Positions 7,975-16,594 of a DNA stretch of 64,000 nucleotides are shown here, piece by piece; position 1 is the stretch's first letter; each line of letters starts with the position of its first letter. Below the pieces are notes generated by a model. The model was not told the DNA's origin. It saw only the letters and a list, made by a program, of their open reading frames with translations, and ran no database searches. Origin of the DNA: Roseofilum casamattae BLCC-M143. GTDB lineage: Bacteria; Cyanobacteriota; Cyanobacteriia; Cyanobacteriales; Desertifilaceae. Where the stretch lies: NCBI RefSeq assembly GCF_030068455.1, contig NZ_JAQOSQ010000003.1, positions 248,001 to 312,000 of the forward strand, written 5' to 3'. The position numbers and the translations under genes were made by a program.

Positions 7975-9153
7975 TCACAATCTCTCCTGCAAAATCGTAT
8001 GCAGTTCGTCTCGAGATAAACCGATATTAGGTACGGTATCTAAAGTCTTTTCTACAACCGGGGCTAGATGCTCTAGTTTAATTCCATAGTTCCGGAGGCG
8101 AGGAATATTTAAAATCTGTACCCAAGCTTCAAGAAGATCGATCGAGGCATCGCAATAATAGTTAGAATTTTGTTGCATTCGTCCATCAAACAACGCGCCC
8201 ACTTTTGCTATTTGTTGCAATACCGGGCTGTGTGGAGTACGAGCGCGCAAGGCTTTGAGTTGAATGCGCATGGCGACTCCTGCTAAAGTACTGCAAGCAA
8301 CGCGGTAGGGAATCGGACAGAAACTGCTTAGGGTTAAGGCCAGTCCTTGCAGCATTCCCAATGGGAGATTGGCTTGACCTAACCCCGACAAACAAGAGGC
8401 ATAGGACATTTTGCTATGGGCTGTTAGGCTTTTGCTACGAGTGGAACAAACCAGGAGTAAATTATCTTTTAGTGCTTCTAATCCATTCCAAACAATGGCA
8501 TCGGCTAACGGCGAAATTTCTGGAGATAACTTCGCTTCGAGAAGGTGAACTAAAGTAACTAAACCGCTGCTTGCGGTGAGTTGTGCGGGACAGGATAATG
8601 TGAGCTGAGGGTCGAGGATAATAGCATCTGGGGTGAAGAGAGGATGAGAGAAAAAACGTCTTACACCTGTAATATCAGCCCGCTCGATCGCCACTTTCGA
8701 GGTGACTTCGCTGCCGACTCCTGCTGTAGTGGGAATGGCGATTGTCGGTAATTTTGCCGAAACGAGGAGAGTATTTGCCTCTAAATTTTTGAGGAACTCC
8801 CTCGCCGGACAATCCTGCATGGCGAAGGCAGATAGTGCTTTTGCCATATCGATCGCGCTGCCGCCACCGATGGCAACAATTATGTTAATGGACAGCGGCT
8901 CGAGTTCGGCGATCGCCCGATCGAGTAGAACATCGCTCGGCGGGCGATCGCAAACCATGTGATGCACGGCGACGCCAGCATCAGTCAAACTAGATTGCAC
9001 TTGAGTTAATGTTCCAGATTCTGCCAAAGACTGTTCTCCAGTGACTAACAAGACGCGATCGCCTTGAAGTTGAGCGATCGTATCCGGCAAACATTGCAGT
9101 TGTCCCGCACCAAAATGGATGGGAGGAACCTTGGTAAAACGAAAGGCTTTCAT
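7975..9153 (-). CDS. Iron-alcohol-dehydrogenase-like protein with lost metal ligands
   Basis: A 392-residue protein of the iron-containing ADH/glycerol dehydrogenase fold. The start is the ATG at 9153 (two TTG codons lie just upstream). The nucleotide site is intact: IIVAIGGGSAIDMAKALSAF (about 91-110) and TIAIPTTAGVGSEVTSKV. Aligned with FucO-type enzymes, the ligand motif GxDAxTH reads GLVTLVH (Asp to Val199, His203 kept), the VHxMAHPLG motif reads LQGLALTLS (His to Gln269) and PHG reads PYR (His to Tyr283). Three of four metal ligands are therefore missing. The protein may be a non-metal dehydrogenase, a binding protein or a decaying gene; no frameshift is present, so selection seems to maintain it. 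Confidence 0.8.
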   Translation of the reverse strand: MKAFRFTKVPPIHFGAGQLQCLPDTIAQLQGDRVLLVTGEQSLAESGTLTQVQSSLTDAGVAVHHMVCDRPPSDVLLDRAIAELEPLSINIIVAIGGGSAIDMAKALSAFAMQDCPAREFLKNLEANTLLVSAKLPTIAIPTTAGVGSEVTSKVAIERADITGVRRFFSHPLFTPDAIILDPQLTLSCPAQLTASSGLVTLVHLLEAKLSPEISPLADAIVWNGLEALKDNLLLVCSTRSKSLTAHSKMSYASCLSGLGQANLPLGMLQGLALTLSSFCPIPYRVACSTLAGVAMRIQLKALRARTPHSPVLQQIAKVGALFDGRMQQNSNYYCDASIDLLEAWVQILNIPRLRNYGIKLEHLAPVVEKTLDTVPNIGLSRDELHTILQERL

Positions 9154-9286
9154 CAACAAAGGAGTTTCAGTTCTAAAGGGCAGTATTTTGCGATCGGAGG
9201 AATACCCTTTATTATTTTATCGGAGATACAGTCTTTCCGGCACTGAGTAAATTTGGCATCATAGCTGACGCGCGCTCCAGTAGTCA

Positions 9287-11236
9287 TTAGCGATGGAGGA
9301 GATCGGAGATGCTGGTATGGCGAAGTGCAGCAAACTCACCTTCTCTTTGTTTGTTTTTGTACAATTCTTGAGTAAAGTAATGATAACCTTCTGGATCGAG
9401 TTTGGAATCAATAGTTCGGAGCTGCTCGGCTGCATAGCGTCCTCGTTGGCGACACAAGATCTGTTCTAACGTTAATGCGGCTTTTTCGATGGATAAACAG
9501 GGTTTTTGAATGTCGAATTGATGCTTTTCTCCCAAATAAAAAATTTCGTGCAGTCGCTCTGCTCGTTCTGGATATTGCCAGAGAATCGTTTGGACTTGGG
9601 AGAGCAACTCCGATGATTCCACGGGTAAGGTATCTTGCAAGGTTTCAATCTGCAACCAGAGAAAGCGATGGGCAGCACCTTGAAAGCTCAATTGGCGATC
9701 GCTCATCAGATGGAGAAAGGTTGGGCGCGCTTCAGGAGCATGGAGGTAAATGCGCAACACTAGGGCTTCGGTTTCTACGAGCAAGCGGTTTTCCGGACTC
9801 GGTTCGATCGCGATCGCCTTTCCGGGATTATTCGATTTCCGTTGAAGTTTGTTGTCCGCAAATTTCCGTTTCGGTTTGCGATATTGCTTGTGAATTTGCT
9901 GCAACAATTGTTGGGCAATAAAGGGAACTCGGCTATCTTGACCTTGACTGAGATGTTCGGCACAAGCGCTGGCATAATAATTGCGAGTATTGGGGTCTTC
10001 AATTTGGCTTAAGAGGTTTACCCAGGCTTGGGAGACTTGGCTATAGGCATCTGCCGCGCTCAGATCGTTATTTTTGAGGGTTTGTTCGATTTTCCAATCT
10101 AGCCAGAGTGGTGCTTCTTTCACCAGTTCTCGATAGGGTTCCGAGCTGCCTGCTTGTTTGAGAAATTCATCGGCATCCTTACCTTGAGGGAGATTGAGAA
10201 TGCGCAGTTGAATTTCTCCTTTATAGGCTAAATCTGCCACTTCCGCGATCGCGCGCTCCGTGGCTTTCACCCCCGCTTTATCCGCATCGAAATTAAGAAT
10301 AATGGACTTGCTGGGAGTATAGCGAACTAACTTTTTCACCTGAGCGGCGCTGAGTGCGGTTCCCAAAGACGCCACCACCTGGGAAAATCCGGCAGCATGA
10401 AGGGCGATCGCATCAAAATAGCCTTCCACGACAATAGCGCGATCCTGCTTATAAATGGCATCTTTCGCCCGATCCAAGGCAAACAGCGTATTTCCCTTAT
10501 CAAAAATCGGCGTTTCTGGAGAATTGAGATACTTCGGTTGTTCGTCGCCGAGCGATCGCCCGCCAAACCCGACAATGCGCCCTCTGGCATCCGCAATTGG
10601 AATCATTAGGCGATCGCGAAAGCGATCGTAATATCCCGCTCCTGACTTGCGCTCGACGGCTAAACCGGCCTGCTCGACTAACTTCACCGAATATTTCTTT
10701 ACTTCTACCAAATAGCGATACAAATTCTGCCATCCTGCCGGTGCATAGCCCAAACCAAATCCTTGAATGGTTTCTGGAGAAAGTCCGCGCTCCTGTTGCA
10801 AATAGGTCATCGCAGCTTGCCCGTCCGGTTGGTGCAAAGCATGTTGAAAAAAGCTAGCGGCGATCGCAACAACCTCATATAACTGCTCTTGTAGCGTCAG
10901 TTGGCGCTGAAACTCTTGTCGATCTTTTGGCTCCAACGTCCGGATGGGCACCTCGTAGCGCTGGGCTAACTCCAAGACTACCTCGCTAAACGATCGCCGA
11001 TCCAAGGTTTTCAAGAATGTAATCGCATTCCCCCCAGTACCGCAGCCAAAGCAATAAAACATTTGCTTCGTCGGACTCACGCTAAAACTGGGTGTTTTTT
11101 CCTCATGAAACGGACATAATCCCAAAAAATCCCGTCCTCGTTTCCGCAAAACGACCCGTTCCGAGATAACATCAACGATATCTACCCGTTGCTTAATCTC
11201 CTCAATTGTATCCGGATGTAGCCTTGGGGTATTCAT
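9287..11236 (-). CDS. dnaG: DNA primase
   Basis: A 649-residue DnaG primase that makes RNA primers at the replication fork. The N-terminal CHC2 zinc finger has Cys41, His44, Cys62 and Cys65 (LCPFHEEKTPSF ... YCFGCGTGGN). The catalytic core follows (RDRLMIPIADARGRIVGFGG), with the Toprim motifs VVEGYFDAIALHAAGF and ILNFDADKAGVKATERA. The C-terminal half (about 430-649) is the DnaB-interacting helicase-binding region, poorly conserved as usual. ATG at 11234-11236. It is divergent from the amidase gene, with 65 bases between the starts. Confidence 0.97.
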   Translation of the reverse strand: MNTPRLHPDTIEEIKQRVDIVDVISERVVLRKRGRDFLGLCPFHEEKTPSFSVSPTKQMFYCFGCGTGGNAITFLKTLDRRSFSEVVLELAQRYEVPIRTLEPKDRQEFQRQLTLQEQLYEVVAIAASFFQHALHQPDGQAAMTYLQQERGLSPETIQGFGLGYAPAGWQNLYRYLVEVKKYSVKLVEQAGLAVERKSGAGYYDRFRDRLMIPIADARGRIVGFGGRSLGDEQPKYLNSPETPIFDKGNTLFALDRAKDAIYKQDRAIVVEGYFDAIALHAAGFSQVVASLGTALSAAQVKKLVRYTPSKSIILNFDADKAGVKATERAIAEVADLAYKGEIQLRILNLPQGKDADEFLKQAGSSEPYRELVKEAPLWLDWKIEQTLKNNDLSAADAYSQVSQAWVNLLSQIEDPNTRNYYASACAEHLSQGQDSRVPFIAQQLLQQIHKQYRKPKRKFADNKLQRKSNNPGKAIAIEPSPENRLLVETEALVLRIYLHAPEARPTFLHLMSDRQLSFQGAAHRFLWLQIETLQDTLPVESSELLSQVQTILWQYPERAERLHEIFYLGEKHQFDIQKPCLSIEKAALTLEQILCRQRGRYAAEQLRTIDSKLDPEGYHYFTQELYKNKQREGEFAALRHTSISDLLHR

Positions 11237-11301
11237 AGCGGGGAAAATAGACGACGATCGGGTTAAGGTTGAAATAAATTTTTAGGAGCGATAATTGGGA
11301 G

Positions 11302-12663
11302 ATGGGACGAATCTTTCTATCCGCCGGCCATGGGGGCTTTGAAAATGGACTGCGCGACCCGGGAGCGATCGCTGGAGGAACCACAGAAGCGCGGGAGATG
11401 ATCCAACTGCGAGATTTGGTCATTGCCGAATTGCGATCGCGCTCTCTGGACGTTCTCGCCGTTCCGGACGACCTCAGCGAGCAGCAAACCATTACCTGGA
11501 TTAACAGCCGCGCTCAGTCCGGAGACATTGCCCTAGAACTCCATGCTAATGCCTTTTATAACCCCTCGCTACGGGGAGCTAGTATTTTCTATATTGCTAA
11601 TAATAGCGAACGGAAAAACCATGCGGAACTGCTCTTGCTCGCCCTCTTGCGTCGCGTCCCCCAACTGCCGACAAGAGGAGCAAAAGCCGATACGATCAGC
11701 AGTCTGGGTCGATTGCCCTTTATTCGCAATATTTATATCCCATCTCTAATGATGGAAGTTGGATTAATTACCAATCCCGAAGACCGAGCGCTGATGCAAA
11801 ACCGCCGTCGGGATATGGCTTTAGGCATTGCCGACGGACTTTCTGCCTGGAGCCGCACCCTCAATCCTACTCCCAGTCCCAAACCGACTCCTGCTCCGAC
11901 AAAATATCCAACTATTGGTATTAATATTAACGGACAAGTTTACGAGGAGCAAGGCATTATTATTAATGGAAATTCTTATATCCCCATCGATTTAGTCGAT
12001 CGCCTCGGCGTTGACTTATCCCAAGATCCCGACGTGCGCCGGATTAATTATGGCAATGTGGTGTATTTAAAAGCGATCGAACTGCGAGACCATAATATTT
12101 CTGTCGGTTGGGAATCGGCAAGTCGTACCGTCGTCGTGCGATCGATTCTTAAACTCTGTCCTGGAGATCTCGATCGCATTATGAGTCAAGGAAAAAGCTC
12201 GGAAGTGCAACTGATGATCTTTCTCAAAGCGAATAACGAACGAGGCTTACAAGAGTTTCCCGATCTGCCTCGTCTCTATCGCGAAGAGGGAACTATTGAA
12301 GGCGTTAATTACGATATTGCATTTGCGCAAATGTGCTTAGAAACTACATTTTTGCGCTTCGGTGGCGAGGTTCAATCCAACCAGAATAATTTTGCCGGGT
12401 TGGGAAATGTGGCAGGGACTGAATCTGGAGCCTCATTCCCCAGTGCCCGAATTGGAGTGCGCGCCCAAATCCAACAACTCAAAGCCTATGCAAGTACCGA
12501 ACCTTTGGTGCAAGAATTAGTCGCTCCTCGATTTCGTTTCGTGACTCGGGGAATTGCTCCTCTAGTGCCGCAATTAAGCGGTCGCTGGTCTGCCGATCCT
12601 CAATACGGACAGCGCATTCTTGCTCTACTGCGTCAGCTTTATGAGTCCTCTGGATTAATTTAG
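11302..12663 (+). CDS. Bifunctional cell-wall hydrolase: N-acetylmuramoyl-L-alanine amidase plus glucosaminidase domain
   Basis: 453 residues with no obvious signal peptide. Residues 1-190 form an Amidase_3 domain: IFLSAGHGGFENG (zinc His), GATTEAREMIQLRD-type Glu (GGTTEAREM), LELHANAF (zinc His), and PSLMMEVGLITNPED with the catalytic Glu. A Pro-rich linker (NPTPSPKPTPAPTKYPT) leads to a middle segment resembling a copper-amine-oxidase-N/stalk domain (GININGQVYEEQGIIINGNS). The C-terminus (about 325-450) is a glucosaminidase-type domain: IAFAQMCLETTFLRFGG, NQNNFAGLGN and RIGVRAQIQQLKAYAS. The amidase would cut MurNAc-L-Ala bonds and the second domain the glycan chain. Lack of a leader suggests another export route or a missed upstream start. 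Confidence 0.9.
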   Translation: MGRIFLSAGHGGFENGLRDPGAIAGGTTEAREMIQLRDLVIAELRSRSLDVLAVPDDLSEQQTITWINSRAQSGDIALELHANAFYNPSLRGASIFYIANNSERKNHAELLLLALLRRVPQLPTRGAKADTISSLGRLPFIRNIYIPSLMMEVGLITNPEDRALMQNRRRDMALGIADGLSAWSRTLNPTPSPKPTPAPTKYPTIGININGQVYEEQGIIINGNSYIPIDLVDRLGVDLSQDPDVRRINYGNVVYLKAIELRDHNISVGWESASRTVVVRSILKLCPGDLDRIMSQGKSSEVQLMIFLKANNERGLQEFPDLPRLYREEGTIEGVNYDIAFAQMCLETTFLRFGGEVQSNQNNFAGLGNVAGTESGASFPSARIGVRAQIQQLKAYASTEPLVQELVAPRFRFVTRGIAPLVPQLSGRWSADPQYGQRILALLRQLYESSGLI

Positions 12664-12887
12664 TTATTACATTTGTGACTCGATCGATCGGATGATAAAT
12701 CTTAATTAAATCTTAAGATTCGTTAAATAATGCCTGGGAATTTTCAGAATATTGATACAAAGCGCAGATAATCGGTTTACTGTTAGAAATCTAACTTATT
12801 ACGCGATCGCTATACGATCCTAGGCATTACATGCTACCGTTACTATCTGGATCTTTACTCCCTAGATAGCTCGATGATAGATGACTT

Positions 12888-12992
12888 ATACCAAATCCAG
12901 TATAGACAGGATAGAAACAGAATCCGCTATGGCTTGCTACGCAAGCCGTTCCATTTTTCAGATACACCCTGGTAGTAGTCCGGATTTGGTAT
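12888..12992. repeat. Short element with 11-bp terminal inverted repeats (MITE-like)
   Basis: ATACCAAATCC (12888-12898) and GGATTTGGTAT (12982-12992) enclose about 83 bases that include a smaller hairpin, GGCTTGCTACGCAAGCC. The total of 105 bp has no coding capacity. It ends 26 bases before the next gene and may carry its promoter or leader. The rest of the 12664-13018 gap is AT-rich with several TTAATTAAAT-type tracts and nothing else identifiable. Confidence 0.65.
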
Positions 12993-13018
12993 CAGAGGGT
13001 AAATGAGGAGGTAAACTT

Positions 13019-13408
13019 ATGTTAAGTATAGATAACCAGCAACAACCGATCCAAGAGACTATGTTAACTCAATACGATCGAGAAAAATTAGAGGAAGTAG
13101 GTCAAAAGTTTAGAGCAGCTCAAGCTCCTTATCACATGATGGTAGAAAGCTTGCTCAATCCCGATACAACATTGCTCTACATGGCCTGCTTGCGCGATGA
13201 CGGCCGAATTACCCCAGACGAACGTTCTCTTTTAGATTGGTTTAAACAGTTTACATCGAGCATTGAGCAACTAAGCGATCCCGATCGCCGAGAGTTAATC
13301 AACTGTGCTTTTCACGGCTATTATGCTTGCAACGATCCTCTCTCCAACCGAGTTCAATTAGAGAGCGAAGAGATAGATGAATCGGTAAATGATGCTTCTG
13401 TAGCTTAA
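13019..13408 (+). CDS. Hypothetical protein, 129 residues
   Basis: The start is ATG 13019 after GAGGAGG (13005-13011), a strong ribosome site. The protein is soluble, acidic and mostly helical: YDREKLEEVGQKFRAAQAPY, then a conserved-looking core LNPDTTLLYMACLRDDGRIT and PDERSLLDWFKQFTSSIEQL, ending in an acidic Ser/Glu tail. There are no membrane segments or recognised catalytic motifs. I do not recognise the family. It stands alone, with the biotin ligase gene converging on it. Confidence 0.7.
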   Translation: MLSIDNQQQPIQETMLTQYDREKLEEVGQKFRAAQAPYHMMVESLLNPDTTLLYMACLRDDGRITPDERSLLDWFKQFTSSIEQLSDPDRRELINCAFHGYYACNDPLSNRVQLESEEIDESVNDASVA

Positions 13409-13487
13409 ATGGTAAAAGAGAATTGAGACTGACTCAGCAGCGATCGAGTATAACCCTATAATTTGTCCTCTGCTTCAGCCCCTTCAC

Positions 13488-14345
13488 TTAACCTAAACTG
13501 GAGCAACCGGGATATCCCAAACGAATCTGACCCGGATCGAGAAATATTCTCTGTGAAGTACTAAGTTCGACATTAAGTTGTCCTGTTTCCGTAATTCCTC
13601 GTATAATACCAGTGGTTTCATCAATCGAGATAGACTGTCCGACATGAATTAACCGTTGATTGTAACCAGCCACCACCCGTTCTCCTTGCCCATTTGCGAT
13701 CGCCCATTCTCCATACATTAAGCCGCGCAAGGTTAGGGCGAGTAATTCCTCTAAAGATGAAATCGCGAAGCCACTCATCACTGTCCGATTTTCGAGAACC
13801 CGTTTCAGGCTAATCCCCGGTTCGGGTACCGCATTCGACCAATTGATTCCAACTCCAATGACCCCTTGCGCGATCGTCTGCTGATGAATTCGAGTTTCGG
13901 TGAGAATTCCGCCCAATTTGCGGCTGGCGAGAATGAGGTCGTTGGGCCACTTGATCTGTATTGGAATCTCCGGTTTGCAATAGCGTCCCAGTACTGTTGC
14001 AATGCCCCACGCACTACTAATGGTCAGCAGTAGTGCTTTTTCGAGCGGGAGATTGGGTGAAATCGACCAAGATAGATAAAGTCCGCCGGATGCCGAAGAC
14101 CAAGAGCGTCCCCATTGCCCCCGGCCTGCGGTTTGCTCGGCAGCAACAACGGCGGTTCCAGATGGCTCGCCCCGTTCGAGTAATTCCCACAAGGTTTGAT
14201 TGGTGGATGGCAAGCGATCGAAGCAATGCAAGGAGGGCAACGGGACGGGAGGTAGGTTTAACCGCTGGGGGAGGGTTTCCCAAACTTGCTCGACTCTTTG
14301 GCTGGAGATGGCTTTCCTACGGATACGAACGCGATCGCATTCCAT
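13488..14345 (-). CDS. birA: Biotin--[acetyl-CoA-carboxylase] ligase
   Basis: A 285-residue monofunctional biotin protein ligase that activates biotin to biotinyl-AMP and attaches it to the AccB carrier of acetyl-CoA carboxylase. Diagnostic segments are FDRLPSTNQTLWELL, VVAAEQTAGRGQWGRSWSS (the GRGxxGRxW biotinyl-adenylate loop) and IQIKWPNDLILASRKLGGIL (KWPND motif). The C-terminal SH3-like domain is present (HVGQSISIDETTGIIRGI). The N-terminal DNA-binding domain of E. coli BirA is absent, so no repressor role is expected. The ATG at 14345 was chosen; an in-frame TTG lies 22 codons upstream. Confidence 0.93.
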   Translation of the reverse strand: MECDRVRIRRKAISSQRVEQVWETLPQRLNLPPVPLPSLHCFDRLPSTNQTLWELLERGEPSGTAVVAAEQTAGRGQWGRSWSSASGGLYLSWSISPNLPLEKALLLTISSAWGIATVLGRYCKPEIPIQIKWPNDLILASRKLGGILTETRIHQQTIAQGVIGVGINWSNAVPEPGISLKRVLENRTVMSGFAISSLEELLALTLRGLMYGEWAIANGQGERVVAGYNQRLIHVGQSISIDETTGIIRGITETGQLNVELSTSQRIFLDPGQIRLGYPGCSSLG

Positions 14346-14466
14346 CACGATCCGAACTCCTTTTCTCAAGTTTACCGTTCTAATTGTTAACAGATCGAGG
14401 TCTCTCTTCAACCATTTTCAGCATTCACTCAGATGAACCCGTTACTCTGAAGCAACGACAATTCCC

Positions 14467-14504
14467 CATTATTCATTGTTCATTATTCATTGTTAATTGA
14501 TATT
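14467..14504 (+). repeat. Short AT-rich tandem tract ending at the pgeF start codon
   Basis: A series of CATTATTCATTGTT and CATTGTTAATTGATATT units built on TTCATTG/TTAATTG ends directly at ATG 14505. Near-identical tracts precede the starts at 20877 and 44641. No Shine-Dalgarno sequence is visible in the tract. Confidence 0.6.
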
Positions 14505-15260
14505 ATGTCTCCTACCTGGCATTGGCAGACGGTCGCCGGATTATCCTACCTCACCTGTAGCTTACTTTCTGCTTGGAAGCACGGTTTTTTTACGCGGCAA
14601 TTTCATGGTAAAGCGCCAGAAGACCTTTCCTTACTCCTTGACCCCCGAGCCAGCGCGTACCGCATTAAACAGGTACATGGCAATCGAGTTTTAAAGACTG
14701 GTGAAGTCGCTCCCCTAGATGCGCCCTCCCGCTCTGAGGCCGATGGTCTGTTGAGCGAAGAACCCAACCAGTCCATTTGGGTATGTTCGGCAGATTGCGT
14801 ACCGGTGTTAATTGGAGATCGGACTACGGGTCGAGTTGCAGCCCTTCATGCGGGTTGGCGCGGAACTGCTGCGCGAATTGTACCCCGCGCGATCGCCGAT
14901 TTACAAGATCGAGGGTCGCAATTGGAAGATTTGTGCATTGCCCTCGGCCCTGCCATTTCCGGAGCGGTGTATCAAGTTGGGTTAGACGTGGCCGAACAGA
15001 TGGCCGCTAGCCTGGAAGGTTCCCATACCATTGCCACATTATCAGAAGGAAAGCATCCTGTCTTTTTACCCGATCGAGAACCCGATCGCGTGCGTTTAGA
15101 CGTGCGCCAAGTCAATTGCCGACAATTACAGCAGTTGGGAATAACAACCGAGCAAATTGCGATCGCCCCCTATTGTACTTACCAAGACCCAGAGCGCTTT
15201 TTTTCCTATCGCCGCGACGGACTGAAGTTCGTGCAGTGGTCGGGAATTGTCGATCGCTAA
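14505..15260 (+). CDS. pgeF: Peptidoglycan editing factor / multicopper-oxidase-like purine nucleoside enzyme (PgeF/YfiH)
   Basis: 251 residues of the Cu-oxidase_4 (YfiH/LACC1) family. Members act on purine nucleosides, and in some bacteria prevent mis-incorporation in peptidoglycan. Signature residues are AYRIKQVHGNRV (conserved His), SIWVCSADCVPVLI (paired Cys) and RVAALHAGWRGTAARIV (HAGWRG). The family ending is YCTYQDPERFFSYRRDG. The length is normal. The ATG at 14505 is preferred over an in-frame TTG five codons earlier. Its only special feature is the AT-rich repeat tract that abuts the start. Confidence 0.92.
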   Translation: MSPTWHWQTVAGLSYLTCSLLSAWKHGFFTRQFHGKAPEDLSLLLDPRASAYRIKQVHGNRVLKTGEVAPLDAPSRSEADGLLSEEPNQSIWVCSADCVPVLIGDRTTGRVAALHAGWRGTAARIVPRAIADLQDRGSQLEDLCIALGPAISGAVYQVGLDVAEQMAASLEGSHTIATLSEGKHPVFLPDREPDRVRLDVRQVNCRQLQQLGITTEQIAIAPYCTYQDPERFFSYRRDGLKFVQWSGIVDR

Positions 15261-15294
15261 TCTGCGATCGTTTCCATGAAGTCAGGGGATAACG

Positions 15295-15714
15295 TTAGGG
15301 ATCGATGGCTGTTGTAAACTTATTCGCCATCGGTTTTGTCGTACTTAATCCCTCATCAATTTTTGTCGGCAGATCTAAAATATCTGGAGATGGACTCAAG
15401 GAACCATCTTGTCCCGAGTCAATTCTAATTTGAATCTTCGGTCCGGAGCGGGCTAGGCGAATAACAGCCTCGTGAGTTAAGGGCATTTTCTCAATCCGCG
15501 TGCCATCGAGATAAGTACCATTCGTCCCCAAATTAACGACTTCCCACGAGCTTTCCTCACATCGAAGTTCGACGTGGTGGCGAGAAACAACCGCACTATA
15601 AAGAATCACATGATTATCCGTAGAGCGTCCAATCCGAACTACCGATTCTTCCTTAAATTCCCAATGTTGAATTGGGGTATCTTTGAGGGGATGTAACAAG
15701 GTTAGAGAAATCAC
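15295..15714 (-). CDS. FHA-domain protein (phosphothreonine binding)
   Basis: 139 residues, nearly all one forkhead-associated domain: RIGRSTDNHVIL, VVSRHHVELRCE and NLGTNGTYLDGTRI carry the conserved Arg, Ser, His and Asn of the phosphothreonine pocket (about residues 28-75). The C-terminal 40 residues are Ser/Pro/Lys-rich and probably disordered. The likely start is GTG at 15712-15714. FHA proteins read Ser/Thr-kinase signals, but no kinase gene is nearby. It is 94 bases downstream of a second FHA gene on the same strand, so the two may be co-transcribed. Confidence 0.88.
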   Translation of the reverse strand: MISLTLLHPLKDTPIQHWEFKEESVVRIGRSTDNHVILYSAVVSRHHVELRCEESSWEVVNLGTNGTYLDGTRIEKMPLTHEAVIRLARSGPKIQIRIDSGQDGSLSPSPDILDLPTKIDEGLSTTKPMANKFTTAIDP

Positions 15715-15808
15715 ATTGGTAAGACTGAAATGGATAAAATTAGGGAGAAGATGCCTTTCCCAGTATACCCTAGTGACTTTGTTCCATCGCAGGATTTTGC
15801 GCGGAAAA

Positions 15809-16531
15809 TCATTGAGGGTCTACAGAACGTTGGAAGAGAAATGTAACTAGGTCATTTTTGCCTAACGTAACGCGATCGCCACCTTTTAAAAGTTGGCGGT
15901 TTCCTTTAGGTAAAGGTAAATGGTTGATGTAGGTTCCGTTAGAACTTCCTAAGTCTTCAATGTAGTACGTTTCCCCTTCAATACGCAAAACCGCATGAAT
16001 TCGGGAGACCACATCAGCATGGGGAAAACCCGATACATCAATATCAGGAGGAATTTGGGTATTGGGTTTGCCAATGTATAGAACGGACTGATGGTTGGGC
16101 AGTTCGATCGCCTCTCCTGTAGCAATATGAACCAAAGAAGCGGTTTCTATTTGTAATGCCGTTGCCGGATTTGCCCGAGCAGCAGACTCAGATTGAGTCA
16201 ATCGCTCCGATGCGATGGGATCGAGTTCTATTTCGGTCTCGGGAATTTCGGTCTCGGGACTTTCGGTTTGGAGAATTGGCTCGGGAGCGACTAAGGGTTC
16301 TGGCTCGACCAATGGTGGAATTTCCAGTTGGGTTTCTTCAACTGGGATCGCCGGATCGGGGGAGGAGGTGGGATGCAAAGCAAAGCCACACTGACCGCAA
16401 AAGGTGGCATCTTGCTGAACCCTCGCACCGCAGTTCGGACAGGTCGTCAGTTGCGGAAGTTCGATATAGCAAGCTTCGCAGACCACGGCGCCGTCAGGAT
16501 TTTGGTGATTACATTGAGGACAAACAATCAT
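15809..16531 (-). CDS. Zinc-ribbon and FHA-domain protein
   Basis: 240 residues. The N-terminus has two zinc-ribbon units: MIVCPQCNHQ ... VVCEAC (residues 4-21) and TTCPNCGARVQQDATFCGQC (29-49). A Pro/Glu-rich linker with repeated ETEIPETEIE-type units (about 60-115) precedes a C-terminal FHA domain (YIGKPNTQIPPDIDVSGFPH, VVSRIHAVLRIEG, DLGSSNGTYINHLPLP). The architecture suggests a scaffold that binds phosphothreonine partners. Together with the smaller FHA gene downstream it forms a putative signalling pair. ATG at 16529-16531. No partner can be named. Confidence 0.88.
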   Translation of the reverse strand: MIVCPQCNHQNPDGAVVCEACYIELPQLTTCPNCGARVQQDATFCGQCGFALHPTSSPDPAIPVEETQLEIPPLVEPEPLVAPEPILQTESPETEIPETEIELDPIASERLTQSESAARANPATALQIETASLVHIATGEAIELPNHQSVLYIGKPNTQIPPDIDVSGFPHADVVSRIHAVLRIEGETYYIEDLGSSNGTYINHLPLPKGNRQLLKGGDRVTLGKNDLVTFLFQRSVDPQ

Positions 16532-16594
16532 GAATGGAGAATCGGTAATCGGACAAAGAAGAACTATCTCAATCTAATCGCTGTTCTAATCTCT

